A stretch of 64,000 nucleotides of DNA from the NCBI GenBank assembly GCA_965662735.1, contig CBFIIU010000006.1:38818-102817 (forward strand). The letters are read 5' to 3'. Below the pieces are notes generated by a model. The model made no database searches and was not told where the DNA came from. It was given only the letters and a program-made list of their open reading frames with translations. Origin of the DNA: JAYODZ01 sp965662735. GTDB taxonomy: Bacteria > Pseudomonadota > Alphaproteobacteria > RS24. The stretch's first letter is position 1. The number at the start of each line of letters is the position of its first letter. Both the position numbers and the translations under genes were made by a program. This document shows positions 54,072 to 63,440 of this stretch, in pieces.

Positions 54072-56054
54072 GTGTCATCATCTATGCTGTCATCCGATCC
54101 ATCCTCTTCTGAAGCAACGGCGAAAAAAACCTCCGAAGAGAAGGCCCGTCATCCGCTTTTTTCAGCGGAAAATGCGCATGTGGATCAAGCGGCCGTCGAA
54201 CAATTGCCAAATAGCGAAAAAATCTATGTGCACGGCTCGCGCGCGGATTTGCGGGTGCCCATGCGCAAAATCACTCAAGAAGACACCCCAACTGATATGG
54301 GCGGCGAGGCCAACCCCCCAATTTACGTCTATGACACATCCGGCCCATATACCGACCCCGACGCGCATATTGATATCCGAGCGGGCCTGCCGCCCTTGCG
54401 CGCGCCGTGGATTGAAGAGCGCGGCGATACCGAGCGTCTGGATGGGCCGAGCAGTGCCTTTGGTCAACTCCGGCGCGATGACGAGAAACTCAAAGACCTG
54501 CGCTTTAATCTTGAGCGCCAGCCAAGGCGCGCGCGTGACGGTAAAACTGTGACACAAATGCATTATGCACGTCAGGGGATTGTGACGCCCGAAATGGAAT
54601 TTGTGGCGCTTCGTGAAACCATGAACCGGACGGCCTATCTAGACAGTCTGCGTGCAACTGGCGAGCGCGGCCAACGCATGGTCGAGCTTTTGTCGCGCCA
54701 GCACCCGGGTCAGTCTTTCGGTGCTTCCTTGGCCGATGAAATTACGCCGGAGTTTGTGCGTGACGAGGTGGCTCGCGGGCGGGCAATTATTCCGGCCAAC
54801 ATCAATCATCCCGAAAGCGAGCCCATGATTATTGGCCGCAATTTCTTGGTGAAGATTAATGGCAATATTGGCAATTCCGCTGTGACGTCCTCGATCGGGG
54901 AAGAAGTGGATAAAATGACATGGGGCATTCGCTGGGGCGCCGATACGATTATGGATTTGTCGACCGGTAAGCATATTCACGAAACCCGCGAATGGATTAT
55001 CCGCAACTCGCCCGTCCCCATTGGCACCGTGCCGATTTACCAAGCCCTTGAGAAAGTGGATGGTAAGGCTGAGGAGCTCACATGGGATATTTTTCGCGAC
55101 ACACTCATCGAGCAAGCCGAACAAGGTGTCGACTATTTCACCATTCACGCCGGTGTTTTACTGCGCTATGTGCCGCTCACCGCTAATCGCCTTACCGGCA
55201 TTGTCTCGCGCGGCGGATCCATTCTGGCCAAATGGTGCTTGGCCCACCACAAGGAAAATTTCCTATACACGCATTTCGAAGAAATTTGCGAGATCATGCG
55301 CGCCTATGATGTCTCCTTTTCGCTTGGCGACGGCTTACGGCCGGGCTCGGTGTGGGATGCGAATGACGCGGCTCAGCTCGGTGAGCTTGAGACCTTGGGT
55401 GAGCTTACTCAAATTGCCTGGCGCCATGATGTGCAGGTGATGATTGAAGGCCCGGGCCATGTGCCGATGCAAATGATCAAGGAAAATATGGACAAGCAAT
55501 TGGAGTGGTGTGACGAGGCGCCCTTCTATACGCTGGGCCCACTGACGACCGATATCGCGCCTGGATATGATCACATTACCTCGGCGATCGGCGCTGCACA
55601 GATTGGTTGGTATGGCACCGCCATGCTGTGCTATGTGACGCCGAAAGAGCATTTAGGCTTGCCCAATAAGGATGATGTCAAAACCGGCATCATCACCTAT
55701 AAGCTGGCGGCACATGCGGCCGATCTTGCAAAGGGCCATGTCGGAGCGCAAATTCGCGATAACGCCCTATCGAAAGCGCGCTTTGAGTTTCGCTGGAACG
55801 ACCAATTTAATCTGGCGCTTGATCCTGATACCGCACGCTGTTTCCATGACGAAACCTTGCCCAAGCAATCCATGAAAGTGGCTCATTTTTGCTCCATGTG
55901 CGGCCCACATTTTTGTTCCATGAAAATTACGCAAGATGTGCGCGATTACGCAGCCAAGCTCAATATGGATCCCGAGATGGCCCTGCAACAAGGCATGCAG
56001 GAAAAATCGACCGAGTTCCGAATTGGCGGCGCCCAGGTTTATAAAAAACTCTAG
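54072..56054 (+). CDS. thiC: Phosphomethylpyrimidine synthase ThiC
   Basis: About 660 residues. An N-terminal extension precedes the ThiC domain. The C-terminal radical-SAM cluster motif is CSMCGPHFC, and the AIR-binding core contains LRAPWIEERGD, MTWGIRWGADTIMDLSTG and MIEGPGHVPM. It makes HMP phosphate for thiamine. The GTG at 54072 with AAGGA upstream is chosen over a TTG at 53979. No TPP riboswitch consensus is visible upstream, unlike most thiC genes. Confidence 0.96.
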   Translation: MSSSMLSSDPSSSEATAKKTSEEKARHPLFSAENAHVDQAAVEQLPNSEKIYVHGSRADLRVPMRKITQEDTPTDMGGEANPPIYVYDTSGPYTDPDAHIDIRAGLPPLRAPWIEERGDTERLDGPSSAFGQLRRDDEKLKDLRFNLERQPRRARDGKTVTQMHYARQGIVTPEMEFVALRETMNRTAYLDSLRATGERGQRMVELLSRQHPGQSFGASLADEITPEFVRDEVARGRAIIPANINHPESEPMIIGRNFLVKINGNIGNSAVTSSIGEEVDKMTWGIRWGADTIMDLSTGKHIHETREWIIRNSPVPIGTVPIYQALEKVDGKAEELTWDIFRDTLIEQAEQGVDYFTIHAGVLLRYVPLTANRLTGIVSRGGSILAKWCLAHHKENFLYTHFEEICEIMRAYDVSFSLGDGLRPGSVWDANDAAQLGELETLGELTQIAWRHDVQVMIEGPGHVPMQMIKENMDKQLEWCDEAPFYTLGPLTTDIAPGYDHITSAIGAAQIGWYGTAMLCYVTPKEHLGLPNKDDVKTGIITYKLAAHAADLAKGHVGAQIRDNALSKARFEFRWNDQFNLALDPDTARCFHDETLPKQSMKVAHFCSMCGPHFCSMKITQDVRDYAAKLNMDPEMALQQGMQEKSTEFRIGGAQVYKKL

Positions 56055-56623
56055 ACCGGGAGCGTCAGCCCCAATTGCGACACCAGATGGTGGTAGGCAA
56101 TCACAACGATGATAATCACGGCGAGGAAACCGGCAAGCCGGAGCCAGACCCCATGTTCATGGAAGCGGTGTCGGTCGCGATGCGCAAAAACATCGAGCAT
56201 CTCATCGCCAAAATGAATCGATAAAAATGTTCCGAATGCACAGAGGACAATCAGCCCCCAAAACGGATAGGGTGTGGTGAGAATTTGGTAAAATAGAGAT
56301 GTGATAATGGTTTTACCAAATAGATCGGGCGCGTAAAAAACACCCCATGCGCTGATCGAGAACGCCAAAATCCAGACAGCAATTTCAGTGACCACCATGC
56401 GCACTTTGAATAAAAGTCGAATAGGAAAGTCGAGTAAAAAACCCGCATCCGCGATCGGGGTGCAGAGCACGAAAAAGGCCCAACTGAGGGCGGCAATCGC
56501 GCCTCCCGTGGCCGCATCAAACTTCCACGATAAATAGCCGAAATAACTTCCCACCACTGCCAGCAATAGAATGAATTTTCCCAGTGACTCGCGGTGGGTC
56601 GCATGGCCCAAGTGAAGTGTCAT
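56051..56623 (-). CDS. Membrane protein of unknown function
   Basis: 190 residues with about five hydrophobic segments (FILLLAVVGSYFGYLSW, GGAIAALSWAFFVLCTPI, VVTEIAVWILAFSISAWGVF, PFWGLIVLCAFGTFLSIHF and LAGFLAVIIIVVIAYH). A His- and Arg-rich loop (FAHRDRHRFHEHG) lies before the last one and could bind a metal or anionic lipid. I do not recognise the family. It is co-transcribed with the P450 behind it, starting inside the P450 end. Confidence 0.7.
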   Translation of the reverse strand: MTLHLGHATHRESLGKFILLLAVVGSYFGYLSWKFDAATGGAIAALSWAFFVLCTPIADAGFLLDFPIRLLFKVRMVVTEIAVWILAFSISAWGVFYAPDLFGKTIITSLFYQILTTPYPFWGLIVLCAFGTFLSIHFGDEMLDVFAHRDRHRFHEHGVWLRLAGFLAVIIIVVIAYHHLVSQLGLTLPV

Positions 56624-57963
56624 GATGTCAGTCCGAGATCAACTTCCAGTTCTGAGATCGCATGTACAAAATTCGTTGGCGCGTGCGCCTGCTTGCCCGT
56701 CCACCGTATATTGGGAAAACGATCAAGAATGCGGCGATAGGCCGTATCAAGCTGCATGGTGGCAATACGTTGTCCCAAACACACATGCGGGCCCGTGCCG
56801 AAAGATAAATGATCGCCCGCATTATTACGGAAAATATCCATCCGATCGGGGTCGGCAAACACATCCGGGTCGCGATTAGCGGCGCCATACCACATGATCA
56901 CTTTTTCACCAGCGGCAATTTGTTGCTCGCCAATTTGCGTATCTTCTTTGGCTGTCCGCCGCATATACATTACGGGCGACACCAGCCGCAGAGCTTCCGG
57001 CACCATTTTGCTGACCAGCTCACGATCTTCCAGCAACATGTCTTTCTGATCTGGAAACTCTGTGAGCAACCGCATCGTGCCCGAGAGCGAATTGCGGGTT
57101 GTATCATTTCCGGCAAAAATAATCAGAAGCCAAGAGCCATCTAAGTAAGAGCGGGTCATGGGCTCGTCGGCGATCTTAGCATTTGCAATCACCGTCAACA
57201 GGTCATCGCGGGGCGAACGTCGACGATCTGCCAAAACCTTCTCGCCATATCGGAACATTTGCCGAATATTCCATAGAAATTTCGCCACAAAGATCGGGCT
57301 AATTTTTTTCTCGGGATTGCCGATAATGTAGGAGGCCAGTTCCAAATAATGCATCCAGCGCACAATTTTAGGACGATCTTTCTCATCAACACCCAGCATT
57401 TCGCACAAAGTGTAGAGCGGAAGCCACTGTGAGAAATTTTCGACCATATCAACACGGCCGCCATTTTTCTTGGCCTTGGCTTCCATCTGATCGAGCAATC
57501 GGTCAACCTCGCCCGCCACTCGAACTTGCAGTTTGCCGATGTAATCGGGCGTAAAAAACGGCCGGTGCTCCATCCGCAAGGGCACATGATAGGGCGCATC
57601 CAAATTGATAAGGCTATCAAGCGCCGCCGCCCGCAGGCGTTTCGGCCCCGACGATTTAGAATTATTCCCCATGAGAATGCCCCCCGCTTGCGACGAGAAG
57701 GTCTTGGCGTTGAGGTCCACCGCTTTTACGTCCTCATAGCGGGTCAGCGCCCAAAAGCCGGCCATCCCGGCCGAGGCAGGCATGTCCCACCAGGACACAG
57801 GGGCCGCGCGGCGCAACTGATGGAAATAGGCATGCGGCTGGCCTTGCGTAAACTGCATAATATCCGTCAAATCCCATCCCTCGGGCCGATCGGGAAAGGC
57901 AATGGGAAACTTTGGCTTATACTGCGGATCTTCATCCTGCAAGGTGGTCGATAACGCGTCCAT
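56620..57963 (-). CDS. Cytochrome P450, second, of uncertain family (CYP125/CYP108-like)
   Basis: 447 residues. The heme loop is FGTGPHVCLGQRIATMQ, the I helix FAGNDTTRNSLSG and the ExxR region PEALRLVSPVMYMRR. Its spacing differs from the CYP153 gene, so it is not a recent copy. It looks closest to bacterial P450s acting on terpenes or steroid side chains, but I cannot fix the family. It is the first gene of a unit with the unknown membrane protein. Confidence 0.88.
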   Translation of the reverse strand: MDALSTTLQDEDPQYKPKFPIAFPDRPEGWDLTDIMQFTQGQPHAYFHQLRRAAPVSWWDMPASAGMAGFWALTRYEDVKAVDLNAKTFSSQAGGILMGNNSKSSGPKRLRAAALDSLINLDAPYHVPLRMEHRPFFTPDYIGKLQVRVAGEVDRLLDQMEAKAKKNGGRVDMVENFSQWLPLYTLCEMLGVDEKDRPKIVRWMHYLELASYIIGNPEKKISPIFVAKFLWNIRQMFRYGEKVLADRRRSPRDDLLTVIANAKIADEPMTRSYLDGSWLLIIFAGNDTTRNSLSGTMRLLTEFPDQKDMLLEDRELVSKMVPEALRLVSPVMYMRRTAKEDTQIGEQQIAAGEKVIMWYGAANRDPDVFADPDRMDIFRNNAGDHLSFGTGPHVCLGQRIATMQLDTAYRRILDRFPNIRWTGKQAHAPTNFVHAISELEVDLGLTS

Positions 57964-58113
57964 ATTATTCTCCTCGCCGACCCAGCGGCGTCTGCAAAAT
58001 TTGCGCTAAGATAAGCAATTCATAGCCCTTGAAGCAAGTGTGACATGTTTCCCGCAGACGGACGGCCGTCAGCGAATTGCATTGGCCCTCAAAATTCGTT
58101 ATGAACATCGCGT

Positions 58114-58203
<90 letters not shown>

Positions 58204-58376
58204 TAAAATGTACAAGTGACGGACCCCCATAAATCAAAATAGTATACGGTACCAGAGCATCAGCGTGGCATGCACCCCTAAATATCCCTTCCCCGACAGG
58301 CTGGGCGCCTATTTCTATGTGAAAAGCTGGCATTTAATGAATAAAAAAGGGCGATTTTTCGTGGTAAGGCAGAAAA

Positions 58377-58991
58377 ATGACTAGAGGTGTCATCTATGTG
58401 CTGACCAATCCCGCTATGGACGGGTATGTAAAAATTGGCAAGACGACCAATCTGGAGCAGCGTCTCAGAACGCTCGATAACACCAGCATGCCGCTTCCCT
58501 TCCGGTGTGTGTTCGCTGTTGAAGTTGATGATATGGACAGCGTAGAGAAGCTGGTACATGAGGCATTTAAGAAGGATAGAGTGAGATCTAATCGAGAGTT
58601 TTTCGAGATATTCGAGGAGCAAGCTATAGCCACCCTCAAAATATCAGGCGGTAAAGACGTAACACCTAAATCGGATATTGGTGAAGATGATGAGGCTGTT
58701 GCCGCCTTGAATGACGCCACACAGAAACGAAGCCGATTTAAGTTTTCTTATGTCGGCCTGAAGGCGGGAGATGAACTTGAATATCTAAGGGATCCTTCTG
58801 TCAAAGCCCGTGTGGTAGATGACACATCAATTCAACTGGGTGGTCGGGTCACATCTCTCTCTGCCGCTACTCATGAACTGCTAGTGAAAGAAGGAATAAA
58901 CTGGAAGACGGTACAAGGTCCCCGCTATTGGACGAGTAATGGTGAGATATTAAGTGAGTTGAGAAAGAAGATAGAGCAACAGGGCGACTAG
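58377..58991 (+). CDS. GIY-YIG (T5orf172-type) protein with RAMA-like C-terminal domain
   Basis: 204 residues. The N-terminal half (VIYVLTNPAMDGYVKIGKT, then LHEAFKKDR-like VHEAFKKDRVRSNREFFEI) is the T5orf172 subclass of GIY-YIG nuclease domains found in phage and mobile-element proteins. The C-terminal half (FSYVGLKAGDELEYLRD, VTSLSAATHELL, NWKTVQGPRYW) resembles the RAMA domain fused to restriction-modification enzymes. A DNA-recognition or defence role is inferred. ATG at 58377 has AAGG at good distance. Its A/T-rich codons differ from its neighbours. Confidence 0.72.
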   Translation: MTRGVIYVLTNPAMDGYVKIGKTTNLEQRLRTLDNTSMPLPFRCVFAVEVDDMDSVEKLVHEAFKKDRVRSNREFFEIFEEQAIATLKISGGKDVTPKSDIGEDDEAVAALNDATQKRSRFKFSYVGLKAGDELEYLRDPSVKARVVDDTSIQLGGRVTSLSAATHELLVKEGINWKTVQGPRYWTSNGEILSELRKKIEQQGD

Positions 58992-58993
58992 GC

Positions 58994-59737
58994 TCAACAG
59001 CCTTTGTAGTTCTTAGCCACACACTCTCTGGCCATCTCTTGTGCTTTAGCTATTTGAGAGGGGGACAACTCATTATTAATAGTATCATATAAATCTCTGC
59101 CTGACTTTTTCCATTGGGAGAATTCATCACGAGACATTTCGTATTCGGAGCTGTAATCCCCGGCCGACAGCCCAATATTCAACCACATATGCGCCTTTAA
59201 AGGGTCTCGAGTGACTCCTTCACCTGATAGATACGCCAGAGACATACGCAGTTGAGCTATCGTGTGCCCCTGCTCGGCCGCTTTTTTTCCCCAATTGAAA
59301 GCTTCTGTGGCGTTTTGAATTACACCGTCGCCATGTTCATATTGGCGACCTAGACGGAATTGCGCTTCACGATGTCCAAGCTGCGCCGCCTTGGTAAGCA
59401 GTTGTATAAACTTTTCTTTGCTGGCAGGAAACCCGTCTCCATCACGATACATTTTAGCTAGAGCAAAATAGGCCCAGCCTTTTTCATCGACAATTGCCTT
59501 ATTAATTGCTTTCAACCGTTCTTCTCTAATGGTAAGGAGCGCCAAACCAGCTTTGCCGGCCGTATTTCCCATTGCCGCCGACTTTTCGTACCACTCACGT
59601 GCTGTTTCTAAGTCCCCAGCCTTATACGCCAGGTCGCCTTTTTTATTATATTCGCGCGACTCATCACAATTGGATACGAAACCAAGTAATAGGAGTACAA
59701 AAATCAATTTTACTGGAAATATTACTTTTCGAACCAC
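58994..59737 (-). CDS. Sel1-repeat (TPR-like) exported protein
   Basis: 247 residues. An N-terminal hydrophobic segment (LIFVLLLLGFVSNC) with a Cys suggests a lipoprotein or signal peptide, though Asn before the Cys is unusual. Four to five Sel1/TPR-like repeats follow (YFALAKMYRDGDGFPAS, FRLGRQYEHGDGVIQN, QLRMSLAYLSGEGVTRD). Such proteins mediate protein-protein contacts in signalling or envelope functions. It converges on the GIY-YIG gene, ending 2 bases from it. The role is unknown. Confidence 0.75.
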   Translation of the reverse strand: MVRKVIFPVKLIFVLLLLGFVSNCDESREYNKKGDLAYKAGDLETAREWYEKSAAMGNTAGKAGLALLTIREERLKAINKAIVDEKGWAYFALAKMYRDGDGFPASKEKFIQLLTKAAQLGHREAQFRLGRQYEHGDGVIQNATEAFNWGKKAAEQGHTIAQLRMSLAYLSGEGVTRDPLKAHMWLNIGLSAGDYSSEYEMSRDEFSQWKKSGRDLYDTINNELSPSQIAKAQEMARECVAKNYKGC

Positions 59738-60126
59738 AGGAATAAACTCTCTTAACTATATTTAAGCCAATCTGAATACAGCTTATGCCAGAACAAGCCG
59801 ATGACACAATAAGCCTCTGTATGACTCTCTATAGCCTTCCTGGGGGTATTCGTTAATCGGCGCTCCCTTTCTTATCGATGATCTTAGCAGATGGCCGCGA
59901 AGCGCTCTTCGAGAATGCTCTTAGAGAGCTCATGAGCAAGGCGAGTGACAGTATTCTGCTGGCGAGCCTCGCAAAGATGAGGCAACCACGATCTTTACAT
60001 TAAAGTTAGAGGCTTGTATCACCCAAGGATCGGATGCGTTCATCGTAGCGGCTGGGTGTGACACGGGTCACCCCATCATCTGCGTCTAGGCCGACCCAAT
60101 TAAGGAACGATATAAGAGATCTTTAC
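59738..60126. other. 389-base intergenic stretch between the accessory segment and ppc
   Basis: No convincing gene or RNA is visible. A 41-codon frame from 59878 (MILADGREALFENALRELM) has no recognised family and could be a decayed fragment. In-frame GTG codons upstream of the chosen ppc ATG fall here and are not preferred. The tRNA-Ser 3' end is not clearly repeated, so no attachment site can be named. Confidence 0.6.
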
Positions 60127-62856
60127 ATGCCTTCGCTCATGCACAAATTGTCCGATCGGTTGAAAGGCTTCCGTCAGCAAGGCCAAGTTCTCGCTGATAT
60201 TAATCCGATCTCTGCATTGGCCGATGAATTGGGCGAGCAACTTTATCGAGGCGAGCTGAGCGAAACCGATCTCGCCGAGGCGCTCGATGAGATTGGCCAA
60301 GCCTTATGGGAGCAACAAGGGAATTATTTGCGGGTCAAAACTGGATTATCGGCGCCGCAGGCCCTTCCCCAAGAGAGCCTCACCGGCCTTGATTTCTCTA
60401 AACCGCTTTATACCGCCGTGTTTACCGCGCATCCCGTTTTTGCAGCCACTCATAGCGCCACAAAGGCGCTTGCCGAGCAAGCTGTCGGGCAGACCTATGA
60501 CATGCCAAAGGAGGCCTATAGCCCACGCGCTAGCGTGAGCTTGTGGGACGAACATAAGGAGGCGATGGACGCGGCCAGCCACGCCCGTGCCGCCACGCGC
60601 CATGTCACGCGCGACCTATTAGAATTATCCGGCCGTCGCGATACGCTGCCTCAGCTTTTGGGCATCGCCAGCTGGGTAGGCTATGACCTGGATGGGCGGG
60701 ACGATATTAGTTGGGTGGATAGCTTCCGCTTACGACTGATCGAGAAGCAAAGCGCCCTGCAGTCCTATTGCGCCCTCAGTGCGCCTATTCCGTGCTTGCG
60801 AGACATTCATGAGCGCCTTGTTCACGAATATGAAGCCACGCAACAAGATGTGATCCGGTTTGACGCGCTGGCTGCTGGCACAATTGACTTTGCGGAGGCC
60901 GCTAATGCGCTCACCGATCGACCCAATAAGCTGGTTCACAGCATCAGCTTGGCTGAAGAGATTTTTGCGCGTTTGAGCAAAGCGCAATCAGATGCCGAGG
61001 CGCTCGACATCCTGGTTTTAGCCGGTGACATGGCGCGACATGGGTTTGGGATTGGCGAAATTCATCTTCGGGTGAACGCTGTTCAATTACGCAATGCGAT
61101 GCGGGCGGTGGATGGTCGAGCCATTTTGCAGTCGGGCGACCACATGTCGTCGCATCTTTTAATTGAAGGCCTTGCGGAGCGCATTCGCGCTGAGGACAAA
61201 TGGCAAATTAACTTTGCCAGCCTGCGCGATGAAATGGCGACGGCCCGGCGACAATTTATGCTGGCGACGCAAATCCTCAAACATGTGGATGCAGATCAAC
61301 CTATTCGCTTCTTAATCGCTGAATGTGAACAACCCACCACCATGATGTCGGCCCTCTATTTGGCCCATAAATTTGGCGTGGCGGATAAAATTGATTTGTC
61401 GCCCTTATTTGAGACCAATTTTGGCTTAGAGCATGGTGCGAAGCTCATTGAGCAATTATTGACGACGCCCACCTATCGCGACTATCTGCTCAAACGCGGG
61501 CGACTTGCGGTGCAAATGGGCTTTTCAGATGCAGGCCGGTTCTTAGGACAGATTGCAGCAAATCTCGCCATTGAACGTCTGCAAATTAAAATTGCGCAAT
61601 TGGTGCACGAGCATTTCAACAATAAGATGGACTTGTTGCTGTTCAACACGCATGGGGAATCGATGGGGCGAGGATGCGCGCGTGGCGATGTGCAACAACG
61701 CCAGAACTTTATCCTAACCCCTTACGTGCGTCGTTTATGCGAAGGCTTGGGTGTTCACATTCAACACCAATCGAGTTTTCAAGGGGGCGATGGCTATCGA
61801 CTTTTTGCCAATGCCGCCCTCGCCGAAGCGACCATCCGGCATCTGTTTATTGCCGAGCGCGATCATCATGATGAGGCGCAAGCCATCGATCCATTTTATG
61901 AGCGCAGCGATTTCTCGCTCGATATGTTTCTGTCACTAAAGTCATGGCATGAACGGCTGTTTTTCGACCCCCATTATATCGAGCTGTTGGATATGTTCGA
62001 CACCAACCTTCTGCCCATTTCCGGATCGCGGCCCGCGAAACGTGTGACACAAGCAGGGATGGGACGTCGAGACCCCTCGAAAATTCGTGCCATCCCGCAT
62101 AATGCTGTCTTGCAACAATTAGGGTTTCTGGCGCATGTCATCTCGGGCTTTGGCGGCGCGGTGCATGTGGATAGTGATCGCTTTGCTGAAATTTACCCGC
62201 GCTCACCGCGCTTACAGCAATTACTCCGCCATGTGTTGCACGCCAAGGAGCGGGGGTCGTTAAACACCTTGTCAGCTTATGGTCGCATTTTGGATCGGTC
62301 GTTTTGGATCGATCGCGCCTATCACGATTATCAACCGAGCAATTTGCGAAGCTATCGGCGTATTGGTGAAAGCCTAGGTGAAAGCCGCCGCGCGACCGCC
62401 ACCCGTCACATGGTCGCGAAGCTGCGGGATGATTTGATCGATCTCTACCGCGCCACGCGGCAAATTGGCGAGACCGGTGTGCGGGTGATGGGCGATGACC
62501 GTATTTTGCTCGATGTCCTGCATGCCATCCGCATCGCGCTCATCTCGGAGGCGCTGGTCTTGGTGGCGCGCGTTCCCCGCTTCTCAGAGGCGAGCCGCAA
62601 CAGCAATGCCGATGTGATCCGGCATGCGCTTCGGCTTGATTTTGCGAGCGCGGTCGCCATTATTCGCGAAGAGTTTTCGCTTGACCGAGGGGATGGTCAC
62701 GAAGACAGAATTTCGGAAGCTGAGAATTATCGCGCCGCGAATATGACCAGCTATCGGGCCATTGATGAAAAAATTATTTCGCCGCTCCGGTCGAAACAAG
62801 CGCTGATCATTCGGATCACCCAAATGGTAAGCGCCTGCTTTGACGCACATGGGTAA
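60127..62856 (+). CDS. ppc: Phosphoenolpyruvate carboxylase, divergent type
   Basis: About 909 residues. The family core is recognisable: FTAHPVFAATHS contains the catalytic-His TAHP motif, GSRPAKR is intact, and the C-terminus is RAIPHNAVLQQLGF. The flexible loop normally written FHGRGGSIGRGG is THGESMGRGC here, with two residues missing and only the second Arg kept. This matches a divergent alphaproteobacterial PEPC-like subgroup, so carboxylase activity is probable but not certain. ATG at 60127 has AAGAG upstream; a GTG at 60058 is an alternative. Confidence 0.82.
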   Translation: MPSLMHKLSDRLKGFRQQGQVLADINPISALADELGEQLYRGELSETDLAEALDEIGQALWEQQGNYLRVKTGLSAPQALPQESLTGLDFSKPLYTAVFTAHPVFAATHSATKALAEQAVGQTYDMPKEAYSPRASVSLWDEHKEAMDAASHARAATRHVTRDLLELSGRRDTLPQLLGIASWVGYDLDGRDDISWVDSFRLRLIEKQSALQSYCALSAPIPCLRDIHERLVHEYEATQQDVIRFDALAAGTIDFAEAANALTDRPNKLVHSISLAEEIFARLSKAQSDAEALDILVLAGDMARHGFGIGEIHLRVNAVQLRNAMRAVDGRAILQSGDHMSSHLLIEGLAERIRAEDKWQINFASLRDEMATARRQFMLATQILKHVDADQPIRFLIAECEQPTTMMSALYLAHKFGVADKIDLSPLFETNFGLEHGAKLIEQLLTTPTYRDYLLKRGRLAVQMGFSDAGRFLGQIAANLAIERLQIKIAQLVHEHFNNKMDLLLFNTHGESMGRGCARGDVQQRQNFILTPYVRRLCEGLGVHIQHQSSFQGGDGYRLFANAALAEATIRHLFIAERDHHDEAQAIDPFYERSDFSLDMFLSLKSWHERLFFDPHYIELLDMFDTNLLPISGSRPAKRVTQAGMGRRDPSKIRAIPHNAVLQQLGFLAHVISGFGGAVHVDSDRFAEIYPRSPRLQQLLRHVLHAKERGSLNTLSAYGRILDRSFWIDRAYHDYQPSNLRSYRRIGESLGESRRATATRHMVAKLRDDLIDLYRATRQIGETGVRVMGDDRILLDVLHAIRIALISEALVLVARVPRFSEASRNSNADVIRHALRLDFASAVAIIREEFSLDRGDGHEDRISEAENYRAANMTSYRAIDEKIISPLRSKQALIIRITQMVSACFDAHG

Positions 62857-62866
62857 GGCGCCATCG

Positions 62867-63247
62867 ATGGAAACCGACCAAAGATATGGTGTTTTAGTCA
62901 GCCTCGGCTTGGCCGTCATCATTGCCGTCTTATCCCTCACCCCAGTTCCTGACACCCCGCTTGTGGGCGGCTCTGACAAGCTCCATCATTTTATTGCTTA
63001 TGCGGCGATTGCCCTGCCGTTGGGGTTGCAGGCCCATGGGTGGCGGTGGTCCGTGATCGCGCTCGGTGCGTGTTTTTTTCTTGGCGGGATAATCGAAATT
63101 ATTCAGCCCTATGTGGGACGACAAGGAGAGTGGGCGGATGTCGGTGCGAATATATTGGGAAGTTCGGCAGGCTTTGTGATCGGCGCCGTCATGGCCAATA
63201 TCATGTCCCGATATGGAGAAGAGACAAACCGGCACCTTGACGACTGA
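62867..63247 (+). CDS. VanZ-like membrane protein
   Basis: 126 residues with about four membrane helices. VSLGLAVIIAVLSLTPVPDTP, the motif GSDKLHHFIAYAAIALPLG, CFFLGGIIEIIQPYVGRQGEWADVGAN and FVIGAVMANI are the hallmarks of the VanZ family. VanZ members vary in function and often affect teicoplanin or lipid traits; here it is unassigned. The ATG at 62867 with AAGG upstream is preferred. It follows ppc by 10 bases. Confidence 0.85.
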   Translation: METDQRYGVLVSLGLAVIIAVLSLTPVPDTPLVGGSDKLHHFIAYAAIALPLGLQAHGWRWSVIALGACFFLGGIIEIIQPYVGRQGEWADVGANILGSSAGFVIGAVMANIMSRYGEETNRHLDD

Positions 63248-63281
63248 CGGCCGTCTCCCGATTAAGGCACGCTTAAGCTAT

Positions 63282-63326
63282 CCCATTTGGTTGAAGCCGC
63301 GCTTGTTCGAGCTCAACCAAATAGGG
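63282..63326. promoter_or_regulatory. Long inverted repeat after the VanZ gene
   Basis: CCCATTTGGTTGA (63282-63294) pairs with TCAACCAAATAGGG (63313-63326), broken by one bulge, around an 18-base loop. It may terminate the ppc-vanZ unit (no T tract follows) or form part of the leader of the next gene. A TTAA-N7-TTAA sequence lies just upstream at 63262-63276. Confidence 0.5.
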
Positions 63327-63390
63327 AGGGTTCATTAGCCCACAATTCCTGATTAGTTTTCGCGGCGCAAGGCCTGTGGCATTTATCGGC

Positions 63391-63427
63391 TAGATCTCTT
63401 TGTGAGATCTTTTCCTTAGATCTCGCC
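63391..63427. repeat. Degenerate AGATCT-containing repeats in a leader
   Basis: TAGATCTCTTTG, TGAGATCTTTTCCT and TAGATCTCGCC follow one another just before the ribosome site of the last gene. Confidence 0.55.
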
Positions 63428-63440
63428 AAAGGAGCATGCC

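Noticed and set aside
59838..59870. Possible attachment-site copy of the tRNA-Ser T arm (GGGGGTATTCG)
   Set aside because: The match to the tRNA sequence is short and broken by insertions, no better than chance.
59878..60003. 41-codon frame MILADGREALFENALRELM after the accessory segment
   Set aside because: It is short, has no recognised family and no clear ribosome site, so it is mentioned only within the intergenic entry.
63241..63247. Second CtrA site at the end of vanZ
   Set aside because: TTAA-N7-TTAA at 63262-63276 ends in TTAAG rather than TTAAC, so it is kept only as a weak note.
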